NCBI RefSeq assembly: GCF_009905615.1
Contig: NZ_JAAAKW010000017.1
Location: 1-64,000, forward strand
Length of the DNA stretch: 64,000 nucleotides
Source of the DNA: Pseudomonas sp. SLFW
GTDB taxonomy: Bacteria > Pseudomonadota > Gammaproteobacteria > Pseudomonadales > Pseudomonadaceae
Direction: 5' to 3'
Shown here piece by piece: positions 17,592 to 25,632 of the stretch (within the stretch, counting starts at the first letter, position 1; the number at the start of each line of letters is the position of its first letter). The notes below the pieces were generated by a model, which saw only the letters and a list, made by a program, of their open reading frames with translations, searched no databases and had not been told where the DNA came from. The translations under genes were made by a program, and so were the position numbers.

Positions 17592-17640
17592 CTAAAAATT
17601 CTGGATTCTAAACGTAGAAATACGCACTTTAGTTAGCTTT
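17592..17640. promoter_or_regulatory. TTTAG/CTAAA-box cluster in LysR-lyase intergenic region
   Basis: CTAAA occurs at 17592 and 17608, and TTTAG at 17628. TGGATTCTAAA (17602-17612) and TTTAGTTAGCTTT (17628-17640) match words found upstream of the CoA-transferase gene. The spacing between boxes (16 and 20 bp) suits a LysR-type dimer pair. Confidence 0.55.
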
Positions 17641-17789
17641 TGCGCTTTTGCAATATGGACCCGGCTTTCAATAGCGCCGGGGCCATGCACCTGGCTTCCA
17701 AGAACAATGCCGGGTATGGGCGTGGTCCTGTCATCCGGCGCGACGTTGCGACGCCTTTCAGGCCGCCGTCGTCATCGAGTGAATCGCCC

Positions 17790-18653
17790 ATGCGCAGCAA
17801 ACTGTTTGTCCCCGGTTCCCGTCCCGAACTCTTCGAAAAAGCCCTGTCCTCTCGCGCCGACGGCGTCAGCTTTGATCTGGAAGACGCGGTCGCCGAAAGC
17901 GCAAAGTCCGAGGCCCGCGCGCAATTGGCGGGGTTTCTGGCGCATCTGCCGACGACCGGGAAAACCATCGTCGTCCGGGTGAACGGTCAGGATTCGGCCC
18001 ATTACGCCGCCGACCTTGAAGCACTGGTCGGCACCCGGCTGGACATCATCAACCTGCCGAAAGTCGAAAGCCCCGAGCAGATTTTGCAACTGGTGGCTGA
18101 CCTTGAGCGGCTGGAGCGTCAGCACCCGTCAGCGGCTAACATCCGCATCCTCGCCAACATCGAATCCCCCCGTGGCTTGCGTCTGGCCGCCGAGATTGCC
18201 AGTGCTCACCCCAGGGTCATGGGCCTGCAACTGGGCTTCGCCGACCTGTTGGAGCCGTTGGGCATCGACCGTCGCGACACCGCCGTCATCCGGCAGCTTC
18301 AACTGAGCGTTCGGATGGCGGCGGGGGAAGCAAACGTCGCCGCCTACGACGCGGCGTTCGCGGCCATCAAAGATCCCGACGGCTATCAAGAAGAGGCCCG
18401 TTACGCCCGACGGCTGGGTTTCACCGGCAAGTCGTGCATTCACCCGACGCAGATCGACCTGGCGAACGAAGCGTTCCTGCCGTCCGCCGAAGAGATCGAC
18501 CGCGCCCAGCGTTTTGTGACAGCCGCCGACAAAGCGGATGCGGCAGGCGTCGGGGCTTACACGGTTGACGGGCAAATGGTGGATGCGCCGTTCGTGATCC
18601 GCGCACGGCAAGTGCTGGAACAGGCGCGCCAGGCCGGGCTGCTGACCCACTGA
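17790..18653 (+). CDS. CoA ester lyase (citrate lyase beta / HpcH-HpaI family)
   Basis: The 287-residue TIM-barrel lyase has the family marks SKLFVPGSRPELFEKAL, VSFDLEDAVAE with the metal-binding acid residues, ILANIESPRGL, and GKSCIHPTQID. CitE-like enzymes cleave malyl-CoA, citramalyl-CoA or similar 3-hydroxyacyl thioesters into acetyl-CoA plus a 2-oxo acid. No citrate lyase alpha or gamma subunit is nearby, so it should act on free CoA esters made by the CoA-transferase. The frame is open upstream, but homology begins at 17790. The ribosome-binding site is weak. Confidence 0.88.
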   Translation: MRSKLFVPGSRPELFEKALSSRADGVSFDLEDAVAESAKSEARAQLAGFLAHLPTTGKTIVVRVNGQDSAHYAADLEALVGTRLDIINLPKVESPEQILQLVADLERLERQHPSAANIRILANIESPRGLRLAAEIASAHPRVMGLQLGFADLLEPLGIDRRDTAVIRQLQLSVRMAAGEANVAAYDAAFAAIKDPDGYQEEARYARRLGFTGKSCIHPTQIDLANEAFLPSAEEIDRAQRFVTAADKADAAGVGAYTVDGQMVDAPFVIRARQVLEQARQAGLLTH

Positions 18654-18686
18654 CGGCGCTGCACACCTCCGGCAACACCGCTCTAC

Positions 18687-18694
18687 AACAATAA
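18687..18694 (+). promoter_or_regulatory. CA-motif in 2-hydroxycarboxylate transporter leader
   Basis: ACAACAATAAAAGAAGACGAGG contains AACAATAA just upstream of the GACGAGG ribosome-binding site. It has nearly the same wording as the leader at 6039-6046 on the other strand. Confidence 0.5.
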
Positions 18695-18713
18695 AAGAAG
18701 ACGAGGTTTCCCC

Positions 18714-20075
18714 ATGCATAACGCCGAATCGCTGGCACGGCCCGCCGTGGCCGGGTCCGAGCCACGCCGCAATGCGCTGTTCTGGCGCCTGATGGACATC
18801 CGCATCAGCTTCATTCCATTGCCGGTCTACTTGCTGCTGTTGGGGCTGGTGGCCGGGTTGCTGCTGACCAAGGAAATCAAGGCCGACCTGCCGACCATGA
18901 TCGCGATCATCGGCCTGGGCGGCGCCACCTGTGGCGAGATGGGCAAGCGCCTGCCGTTCTTCGGCAAGATCGGCGGCGCGGCGATTGTCTCGGCGTTCCT
19001 GCCGTCCTACATCGTCAGCCTCGGCTGGGTGCCCCAGGACATCATCACGCCGGTCACGACCTTCACCAAGTCGAGCAACTTCATTTATCTGTTCGTCTCG
19101 GCGGTGGTGGTCGGCAGCATTTTCACCATGGACCGCAACCTGATCATCAAAGGCTTCGCCAAGATTTTCGTGCCGCTGCTGGTGGGCTCGGTGCTGGCGC
19201 TGCTCGCGGGGATCGCCGTGGGCATGCTGTGCGGGCTGGAACTGCGTCAGGTGTTGTTCTTCGTCATCGTGCCGGTGATGGGTGGCGGGCTGGGCGAGGG
19301 CGCGATTCCGCTGTCGGTGGGGTATGGCGAAATCCTTGGCATGGATTCCGGCAAGATACTGGCGCAATTCCTGCCGATCATTCTGCTGGGCAACCTCGTG
19401 GCGATCATGGCGTGCGGCGCGCTCGATCTGGTGGGCAAACGCTTTCCGCACCTGACCGGTAACGGGCGGTTGCAGATGATCGAACTGCCTCAGGACGCCA
19501 CCGCACCGGGCGTGGAAAAGGAAACGCGCTTCGACAGCGACACGGTCAATCAGGTCATCGCGGCGGGCATGTGCGCGATCACGCTGTACCTGGCCGGTGT
19601 GCTGCTGCATGCGCTGTTCGGCCTGCCGGGGCCGGTGTGCATGCTGTTCATCGCGGTGCTGCTGAAACTCTGCAACGCCGTGCCGCAACGGCTGGAAGCC
19701 GGGGCGCAGGTGCTGTTCAAGTTCTTCACCACCTGTGTGACGTACCCGCTGCTCTTCGCCAATTCCATCGCCGTGACTCACTGGAGCGAACTGACGGCGG
19801 CGTTCCACATCGGCAACGTGCTGACCATCACCACCACCGTGTTGACGCTGGTGCTGACAGGGTTGGTGATCGCCCGGAAAATGGGGATGTTTCCCATCGA
19901 GACCGCCATCGTCAACGGCTGCCACAGCGGCCTGGGCGGCACCGGCGACATCGCCATTCTGACGGCCGCGAACCGCATGCAACTTCTGCCGTTCGCACAG
20001 ATATCCACCCGCATCGGCGGGGCGATCACCGTGATGGGTGCGTTGCTGATACTGGCGAATTTGCCGCCGGTGTAG
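18714..20075 (+). CDS. 2-hydroxycarboxylate transporter (CitS/2HCT family)
   Basis: The 453-residue inner-membrane protein has ~11 membrane segments. It carries the two re-entrant loop motifs of the family: VMGGGLGEGAIPLS near residue 195, and NGCHSGLGGTGDIAIL near residue 400. 2HCT proteins import citrate, malate, citramalate-like or lactate-type hydroxy acids with Na+ or H+. It follows the lyase gene by 60 bp on the same strand and probably shares its message. The pairing of transporter, CoA-transferase and lyase points to uptake of a 2-hydroxy mono- or dicarboxylate. Confidence 0.9.
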   Translation: MHNAESLARPAVAGSEPRRNALFWRLMDIRISFIPLPVYLLLLGLVAGLLLTKEIKADLPTMIAIIGLGGATCGEMGKRLPFFGKIGGAAIVSAFLPSYIVSLGWVPQDIITPVTTFTKSSNFIYLFVSAVVVGSIFTMDRNLIIKGFAKIFVPLLVGSVLALLAGIAVGMLCGLELRQVLFFVIVPVMGGGLGEGAIPLSVGYGEILGMDSGKILAQFLPIILLGNLVAIMACGALDLVGKRFPHLTGNGRLQMIELPQDATAPGVEKETRFDSDTVNQVIAAGMCAITLYLAGVLLHALFGLPGPVCMLFIAVLLKLCNAVPQRLEAGAQVLFKFFTTCVTYPLLFANSIAVTHWSELTAAFHIGNVLTITTTVLTLVLTGLVIARKMGMFPIETAIVNGCHSGLGGTGDIAILTAANRMQLLPFAQISTRIGGAITVMGALLILANLPPV

Positions 20076-20121
20076 CGTCCAGCGTTAGGACAGAAGGACA
20101 TTCGGACAGCCAGCGAGGTCC

Positions 20122-20215
20122 CCTGTGGGAGCGGATTCATGCGCGAAACGATCTTTCAGGCGACAGAGCAGTGTCGAGTGCAACGCCAATTCGCGAATGA
20201 ACTCGCTCCCACAGG
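20122..20215. repeat. REPIN (GAGCGAATTCATTCGCGA family)
   Basis: CCTGTGGGAGCGGATTCATG is mirrored by TTCGCGAATGAACTCGCTCC, between the convergent transporter and porin genes. Confidence 0.85.
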
Positions 20216-20251
20216 TAGGTCCAGGCCATCGGCCTACCTGTTTCCATTCGC

Positions 20252-21562
20252 TCACAACGTCGCCTTGACCTGCAACCCCACAATCAACGTGTTCTCGATG
20301 TCCTCCCCATAAAACGCCCCCGGCTCAATGATGTATTGCACCGACGGCCGAATCGTCAGCCACGGCGCCACCTGTGCGCCGTAGGTCATCTCCACCAGAC
20401 CCTCGCCGCTGGCCAGGTCCGGGAAGTCTTCACCTCGGGCCAATGCCGCGTTTTCCTGCACATCACGGCTGCGCGAATTGAACACCGCACGGCCATAACC
20501 GACGGCAATCGTGTCGTTGGGGCGTGAAACGAAAGGCTTCTTCAGCGCAAAACCTGCCGAATACCAACGACGAAACGGCGCCGCCGCTGCACTGGCATTG
20601 GAGAACTGCCCGAACACATGCACGTTACGGCCAGTCACCGCGTCCGAATTCCACACCGTCTGATCCATCAGGAAATACGAGCCTTCACGGCCTGCGACTG
20701 CTTTGCCGGTGCCGATGCGCGGCACGTCCGAGGTGTCGTAGTAATAGCCGACACGGTACTCGCCGGGCAGGTCGCCGAGGACGTTGTAGATGGCTTCGAC
20801 CGGCAGGATGTTGCCCGTGCTGTCCTTGGGCGTGACATGCCATGCCCGGCTGGAATCGCCGTTGCTCGCGGCATCGACCTTGAACGCCGCGACCTGCACC
20901 GCGAAATTCGGGTTAAAGCGGTACTTGGCCACGCCGCCGAGATGCGCGTTGGGGTAGTTGCTCCAGCCACTGCCACCGGACATCGCCAAGGGATGACCGC
21001 AAAACCCGGCGTTCATGAAGTTGCACAAGATTCCACTGCTCAGCCCGCCCAGGTCGTTGCCCATGGCCATGTAGCCGAGCTTCACGTTCAGCGCCGGGAT
21101 GAACAGGGAGTTCTCGTAGCTGAGTTCGGTGAGGCGGGTGTAGAGGCCGCCGTAGTTTTCCTGCACAGGCAACCGGTTGCCGACCAGATCGCCCGAGCCG
21201 TCGTTGCCGCGCCGATCGTTGATCGTCAGTTGCACCTTGCCGCCGCTGTCCAGATCCAGCAGCTTGCCAAGGTCGAACTGCGCGCCGAGTTTGACGTTCT
21301 GCGAATACCGCGTGCCACGCTGCTTGCCGCCATGGGCGTTGTAGACCGTTTCGCCGCTGTAATCGCCCGTGATTTTCACCCCTTGCGCCGTCAGGCGGCT
21401 GCGATTTCCGTCCCAGTCGCCAGTCAGGGTGGAACGGTCGAGCCAGTCATCGGCCCGCGTGGGCGAGGAGACGGCCACCGCCATGACGGAACCAACGACC
21501 AGCGCGGTCGACAGCCCACGGCGGGCGCCGGGGTTTGCGGGGTATTGCGAAGGATTGCTCAT
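20252..21562 (-). CDS. Outer-membrane carbohydrate porin, OprB family
   Basis: The 436-residue protein has an N-terminal signal segment with cleavage near SSPTRADDW. OprB-type features follow: LTGDWDGNRSRLTAQGV, and a C-terminal strand ending VGLQVKATL. OprB porins let sugars and small organic solutes cross the outer membrane. The ATG at 21562 is preferred because the signal peptide begins there; the frame is open further upstream. The gene is isolated, so its substrate is unknown. An inverted repeat upstream (21648-21665) suggests specific regulation. Confidence 0.87.
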   Translation of the reverse strand: MSNPSQYPANPGARRGLSTALVVGSVMAVAVSSPTRADDWLDRSTLTGDWDGNRSRLTAQGVKITGDYSGETVYNAHGGKQRGTRYSQNVKLGAQFDLGKLLDLDSGGKVQLTINDRRGNDGSGDLVGNRLPVQENYGGLYTRLTELSYENSLFIPALNVKLGYMAMGNDLGGLSSGILCNFMNAGFCGHPLAMSGGSGWSNYPNAHLGGVAKYRFNPNFAVQVAAFKVDAASNGDSSRAWHVTPKDSTGNILPVEAIYNVLGDLPGEYRVGYYYDTSDVPRIGTGKAVAGREGSYFLMDQTVWNSDAVTGRNVHVFGQFSNASAAAAPFRRWYSAGFALKKPFVSRPNDTIAVGYGRAVFNSRSRDVQENAALARGEDFPDLASGEGLVEMTYGAQVAPWLTIRPSVQYIIEPGAFYGEDIENTLIVGLQVKATL

Positions 21563-21936
21563 CAAAAAACCTGAATGCGAAAAACCGGCCTCGCGGATGA
21601 GGGCGGCAGAAAGGGCACGCGCGGAGGGGCCGTTCACAAGCGGGCGACATGAAAACATATTCATGTACCAACCGGTTAATTCATTTTGGCGATGGCGACT
21701 ATCGGCGCAGGTCATGCAAGAGGTCCTGATGATACGGCGCCGTCCTGCACGTCGGCGGCGTCGGATTTCGACACGCTGCGGTCGATAAGCCAGAAGGCTA
21801 CGAAGAAGGACTCTGCCCAACGCCTCAGGATGTGAGCGTGTTTTGCGTAGACCGACGCTGTGCGTGAGGACTTTTCAGGGGCAGGCACAATGTTCGATAC
21901 TCCGCGCCATCTGACGTCCTCTCGATAAGAAAGAAC
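21563..21936. other. Porin promoter interval
   Basis: This divergent interval lies between the porin gene and a small membrane-protein gene. It holds the inverted repeat at 21648-21665 and an AACCGGTT palindrome at 21670-21677. The rest is GC-rich without recognisable genes. Confidence 0.4.
21648..21677. promoter_or_regulatory. Operator-like repeats before the OprB-type porin
   Basis: CATGAA-N6-TTCATG is a perfect inverted repeat (21648-21665). Four bases further is the palindrome AACCGGTT (21670-21677). The pair lies ~85-115 bp upstream of the porin start. Confidence 0.4.
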
Positions 21937-22290
21937 ATGGAAGTTTTGCACGGGCTCTACGACTATCGCTGGATCATTCTGTTGCTCACGCTCGGCGGAT
22001 GGGCTGTGCTTGCCGCTCTCAAACAGGCGACCCGGACCGGAATCCGTCTGCTCCACCAGCGCAACGACCCACTCTTGCGGAGTGTCCTGGCGCAACACGG
22101 GATAGTAGAAGTGGAAATACTTCGGGACAGCCCCATTCCCGGCGTGACGGGATCGTATGCACGTCCCTTCACGGTGCACCTGATTTTGCGCAGCCCGCCT
22201 GACCGCTGGTGGGTGTACATCCATGTTCAGGACTCGGACCCAGTCCTGAGGCCCATCTCCGAGGCGCGCGCCAGTGCGGCGCTTGGTTAG
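21937..22290 (+). CDS. Small membrane protein, unknown function
   Basis: A 117-residue frame with one N-terminal membrane helix (WIILLLTLGGWAVLAAL) and a soluble tail of mixed character. I do not recognise the family. It overlaps the next small membrane-protein frame by ~17 bp, which supports a two-gene unit. The ribosome-binding site (AAGAAAG) is weak. It may be a real but poorly conserved gene. Confidence 0.45.
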   Translation: MEVLHGLYDYRWIILLLTLGGWAVLAALKQATRTGIRLLHQRNDPLLRSVLAQHGIVEVEILRDSPIPGVTGSYARPFTVHLILRSPPDRWWVYIHVQDSDPVLRPISEARASAALG

Positions 22291-22648
22291 GGCTGTGCCA
22301 GACGTTTCAGCGGAGATGAGGTCGTCCTTTCATGGGGCAGTCGTCAAGCTGTCTCTGTACCTCATCGTCTGGCCCAACATGGTCTTTACAGCCATTTTTA
22401 CGGTTGTCGCCGTCTTCGCTCCGCCCGTCATGATCATGATGATCATCAGTTGGTGGGGACTGGGCGCCCTGCTGGTACTTCATTACAGGTTTGCCGGTCA
22501 GTGGGATCGTCCCGGAAAAGCAGTGTGGTGGGGACTGGCGTTGGCGACTGCGTTGGTCGTATTGATCGGTTACGGTGGGGGCGTTGCGGTGTTGGCTCCT
22601 TCGATCTACTGGCTGCCTGCGTCCTGCATCCCTGTTGCAGCCCATTAG
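22274..22648 (+). CDS. Small polytopic membrane protein, unknown function
   Basis: A 124-residue frame with three hydrophobic segments (VKLSLYLIVWPNMVFTAIF, PPVMIMMIISWWGLGALLV, LALATALVVLIGYGGG). No family was recognised. The start is uncertain: GTG at 22274 overlaps the preceding frame, and an ATG at 22316 lies directly against a GGAG. It probably goes with the preceding small membrane protein. Confidence 0.45.
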   Translation: MRRLVRAVPDVSAEMRSSFHGAVVKLSLYLIVWPNMVFTAIFTVVAVFAPPVMIMMIISWWGLGALLVLHYRFAGQWDRPGKAVWWGLALATALVVLIGYGGGVAVLAPSIYWLPASCIPVAAH

Positions 22649-22734
22649 GCATGGCTCAGTTGGAAAGGATTTCGTCTCTGACTGTCGTCGTGGGGGGGCG
22701 AAGGAGAGGGGTCGATGATTTGAGTGTTGGCCCG

Positions 22735-22996
22735 TCACCCGCGCGACGTGAAGACCTCCTTGAGCACCGGCACAGCTGACATCGCTTTCGGCCAGCCGAA
22801 GTAAAACGCCAAGTGGGTCACCCATTCCGCGGCCTGTTCACGGGGCAGGCCGTTGACCATGGCGCGGTTGAGGTGGAAGGTCAGTTTCACCGGCTGCTTC
22901 TGGGTGATCAGCGCGGCAACAGTGATCGGGCTGCGGTCCTTGGGTATCAGGTCGGAGCGCGGTCTGGCCACTGTTGCCCAATGTGCGCTGTTGCAT
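22735..22996 (-). pseudogene. Fused remnants: aldo/keto reductase start joined to carboxymuconolactone decarboxylase end
   Basis: From 22996 the minus strand reads MQQRTLGNSGQ behind GAGG, the standard start of an aldo/keto reductase. That frame runs out after about 25 bases of similarity. In another frame, from about 22971, the sequence is the C-terminal part of a carboxymuconolactone decarboxylase: DLIPKDRSPITVAALI, LTFHLNRAMVNGL, WVTHLAFYFGWPKAMSAV. A deletion seems to have joined two neighbouring genes. The 78-residue part could still be translated from a GTG at 22971, but it lacks the N-terminal third of the domain. The divergent LysR gene probably once controlled the lost genes. Confidence 0.7.
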
Positions 22997-23093
22997 GGTG
23001 CGACTCCTCAGTGACGATCAACCTACCTTATATTCCTGTACGCTCCTCAACAATCCGCCAACCGTTGCATGACTCGCTGAGGGGAATTCACAA

Positions 23094-23999
23094 GTGATCC
23101 GCGCCGACTTGCCCGAATTGACGGCGTTCATCGCCATCGCCGAACACCAGAGTTTCAGCGGCGCAGCACGGGTGCTCGGGGTCTCGCCCTCGGCGCTGAG
23201 CCACTCGATGCGCAACCTGGAGGCGCGGCTGGAGATGCGCCTGTTCAACCGCACCACGCGGTCGGTGGCCCTGACCGAAGCGGGTGAGCAACTGTTGCAA
23301 GGGGTGCGGCCACTGCTCGCTGACCTCACCAACGTGGTCAACGAAGTCACCTCGGCGCGGAACACCCCGTCGGGGTCGATTCGCATCAGTGCTTCGGAGT
23401 CGTCGATCAAACTGTTGGTGCGTCACGTGGTGCCGGATTTCCTGCGAACCTATCCGCAGATCCACATCGGGTTCGTGGCGGACAGCCGTTTCGTGGACAT
23501 CGTCGGCGAGGGGTTCGATGCCGGTGTCCGGGTGTTCGAAGACGTGCCCAAGGACATGATCGCCGTGAGGTTTGGCGCCGATGTGCATTTTGGTGCGGTG
23601 GCGTCGCCCGAATATTTGCAGCACCACCCCGCGCCCGATGTGCCCCATGACCTCAAGCAACACCGCTGCGTCCGTTTCAAGTTTGCCAGCGGGGCGCTGT
23701 TTCGCTGGGATTTCGAATACCTGGGGCAGAGCGCGAGCATCGACGTCGATGGCCCGCTGACCATGGACAACGTCAACGTGATGATTGAGGCGGCGCTGGC
23801 GGGCATCGCGATTGCCTGGTTGCCGCTGGGTCAAATTGAAGAGCATCTGCAAGCGGGCAGGCTGGTGCATCTTCTGCCCGAGTGGGGTCCGGTCTATCCC
23901 GGCACCTGCTTGTACTACCCGGCGAACCGGCACCCGCCCATGGCCTTGCGGTTGTTCGCCGACGCCGTGCGGGCTTGGGCATCGACGCGGCTAACGTAA
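23094..23999 (+). CDS. LysR-family transcriptional regulator
   Basis: The 301-residue protein starts at GTG behind GAGGGG. It has the winged helix (FIAIAEHQSFSGAARVLGV, LSHSMRNLEARLEMRLFNRT) and an effector domain of the CrgA-like group (DSRFVDIVGEGFDAGVRVFE). It is divergent from the aldo/keto reductase / decarboxylase remnant, which was probably its target. It may now be an orphan. Another LysR gene follows 111 bp downstream. Confidence 0.9.
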   Translation: MIRADLPELTAFIAIAEHQSFSGAARVLGVSPSALSHSMRNLEARLEMRLFNRTTRSVALTEAGEQLLQGVRPLLADLTNVVNEVTSARNTPSGSIRISASESSIKLLVRHVVPDFLRTYPQIHIGFVADSRFVDIVGEGFDAGVRVFEDVPKDMIAVRFGADVHFGAVASPEYLQHHPAPDVPHDLKQHRCVRFKFASGALFRWDFEYLGQSASIDVDGPLTMDNVNVMIEAALAGIAIAWLPLGQIEEHLQAGRLVHLLPEWGPVYPGTCLYYPANRHPPMALRLFADAVRAWASTRLT

Positions 24000-24110
24000 G
24001 GCGCAGCGTCGGGCGGATTGCCCACCCGTGTCTTACGCGGCCCCCCATGACAACGGCGGGCGCTTGTGCGCAAATGCTTCATCTGCCGACAACGCTGAAC
24101 AGGACACTCG

Positions 24111-25010
24111 ATGCAACTGGAATGGCTGGAAGATTTCATTGAGCTGGCGCGCACCCGCAGCTTGTCGCGGGCGGCCGAAATTCGTTGCGTGACCCACCCA
24201 GCGTTCGGGCGGCGGATTCGTGCACTGGAGGACTGGGTCGGTGTGCCCTTGGTGGAGCGCAAACAGCCACTGTCGCTGACCCCCGCCGGCTTGCTGTTTC
24301 TCGACGCCGCGACGCAATCGATGGAGCTGCTGCTGGCCGCCCGCGCGCAGTTTCAGAACCTCGGCATGAACCGCGACGAGCCGCTGCGCATCGCCACGGG
24401 CCGCACCTTGGCCAGCGTGTTTTTCCCGGACTGGTATCAGTCGCTGCATGCGCAGTTCGGCGCATTTCCCGTGTCGCTGGTGACGGGCGGAGCGCAGGAA
24501 GCGATCACCAAGTTGAGCGCCGGGGAGGTGGACTTGCAGCTGATTTTCTCAAGCCCGCTGACGCGCATTCTGATCGACAGCGAGCGCTTCGATTCACGGG
24601 TGCTGGCCCGGGAAGAATTGCTCCCGGTCAGCGCGCCGGATGCTCAGGGGCAAGCGCTGTTTCTGATCGACGTCAGCAGTGATGTGTCGAGCATTCCGTG
24701 GCTGGGGTTTTCCCCCACATTGTCGCTGCGCGGAGTGTTGGCCCAGCATCTGGCGCGGCTGCCCCACCGGTTGGCGTTGCGCATGATCTATCAGGCGGAT
24801 TCCTACGAGGCCATTCTGGAAATGGCCAAGCGCGGCAGTGGCCTGGCCTGGTTGCCGCGCATGGTGGTCAAAGAGGCGCTGGCAGCGGGGGAGTTGGTGA
24901 TCGCGGGCGGGCCGGAAATGCAGATCGGTTTCGACATCTCGCTGCACCGCTTGCGCGCCAATCGCAGCGAACGGGTGATGCGCATCTGGGAGGGGTTGGC
25001 CCCGGATTGA
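24111..25010 (+). CDS. LysR-family transcriptional regulator
   Basis: The 299-residue protein has an N-terminal winged helix (MQLEWLEDFIELARTRSLSR, VTHPAFGRRIRALEDWVG) and a LysR effector domain. The subgroup starting MQLxWLEDFIxLA is often linked to transport and hydrolase genes. Downstream on the same strand, beyond a REPIN duplication, come an MHS-type transporter and a deacylase, which are the most likely targets. It is not closely similar to the preceding LysR protein, so the pair is not a recent duplication. Confidence 0.9.
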   Translation: MQLEWLEDFIELARTRSLSRAAEIRCVTHPAFGRRIRALEDWVGVPLVERKQPLSLTPAGLLFLDAATQSMELLLAARAQFQNLGMNRDEPLRIATGRTLASVFFPDWYQSLHAQFGAFPVSLVTGGAQEAITKLSAGEVDLQLIFSSPLTRILIDSERFDSRVLAREELLPVSAPDAQGQALFLIDVSSDVSSIPWLGFSPTLSLRGVLAQHLARLPHRLALRMIYQADSYEAILEMAKRGSGLAWLPRMVVKEALAAGELVIAGGPEMQIGFDISLHRLRANRSERVMRIWEGLAPD

Positions 25011-25632
25011 TTGCCTGGCCTTCAGGTCACTGCGAATGTGCGACCTGACGCGGACCACAACCTGTGGGAGCGAATTCATTCGCGAAAGCGGTAGTTCAGA
25101 CGAAGAAGATGCGTCGCCTGTCCCGACGATTCGCGAATGAATTCGCTCCCACAGAGGTTCATCTGCGCTGCGGAGCCTGAGCCAGACACAGACTCAACTG
25201 TGGGAGCGAATTCATTCGCGAAGCGGTAGTTCAGACGAAGAAGATGCGTCGCCTGTCCCGACGATTCGCGAATGAATTCGCTCCCACAGAGGTTCATCTG
25301 TGTTGCGGAGTCTGAGCCAGACACGTGCCGCTACAGACCCAGTTCTACCGCACCGTTTATGGGCAGTCGGCAAATAATCAACGCATCGTCCCGCCGTCAA
25401 ACGCCCATCCCTACGCCCCTGTGCCGAATAAGCTCAACCCTGTGCCCAAACAGCAATTGTCCAACCCGCCGACCTGATCCACCTTTACACCGGGCCGGGC
25501 AGTCATGGAGGCGAAGACCTTCAGTCACTGTCCGGTTGTTTTCACCCAATAAAAAAGACTGCCGTCGAGTTCGCCCGCCATGGCTCGCGAACGTGATTGC
25601 CCACTGTGAAACAGACCCGGAAGCCATTCTTC
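25011..25632. other. Gene-free interval with duplicated REPIN unit
   Basis: The first half is two tandem copies of a ~136-bp unit, each holding a REPIN (25062-25325). The second half is the leader of the MFS gene and includes AATAAAAA (25548-25555), a loose CA-motif. No reading frame here looks real. Confidence 0.5.
25062..25325. repeat. Tandem duplication of a REPIN unit (~136 bp x 2)
   Basis: CTGTGGGAGCGAATTCATTC begins at 25062 and again at 25198. The whole unit, including the inter-arm segment (GTAGTTCAGACGAAGAAGAT) and the flank GAGGTTCATCTG...GAGCCAGACAC, is repeated with only a few changes and one deleted base. This is a direct tandem duplication, not two independent insertions. Confidence 0.88.

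Noticed and set aside
18129..19982. Long minus-strand open frame opposite the lyase and 2HCT genes
   Set aside because: His/Gln/Arg-rich shadow sequence of well-recognised plus-strand genes; no motif or start signal.
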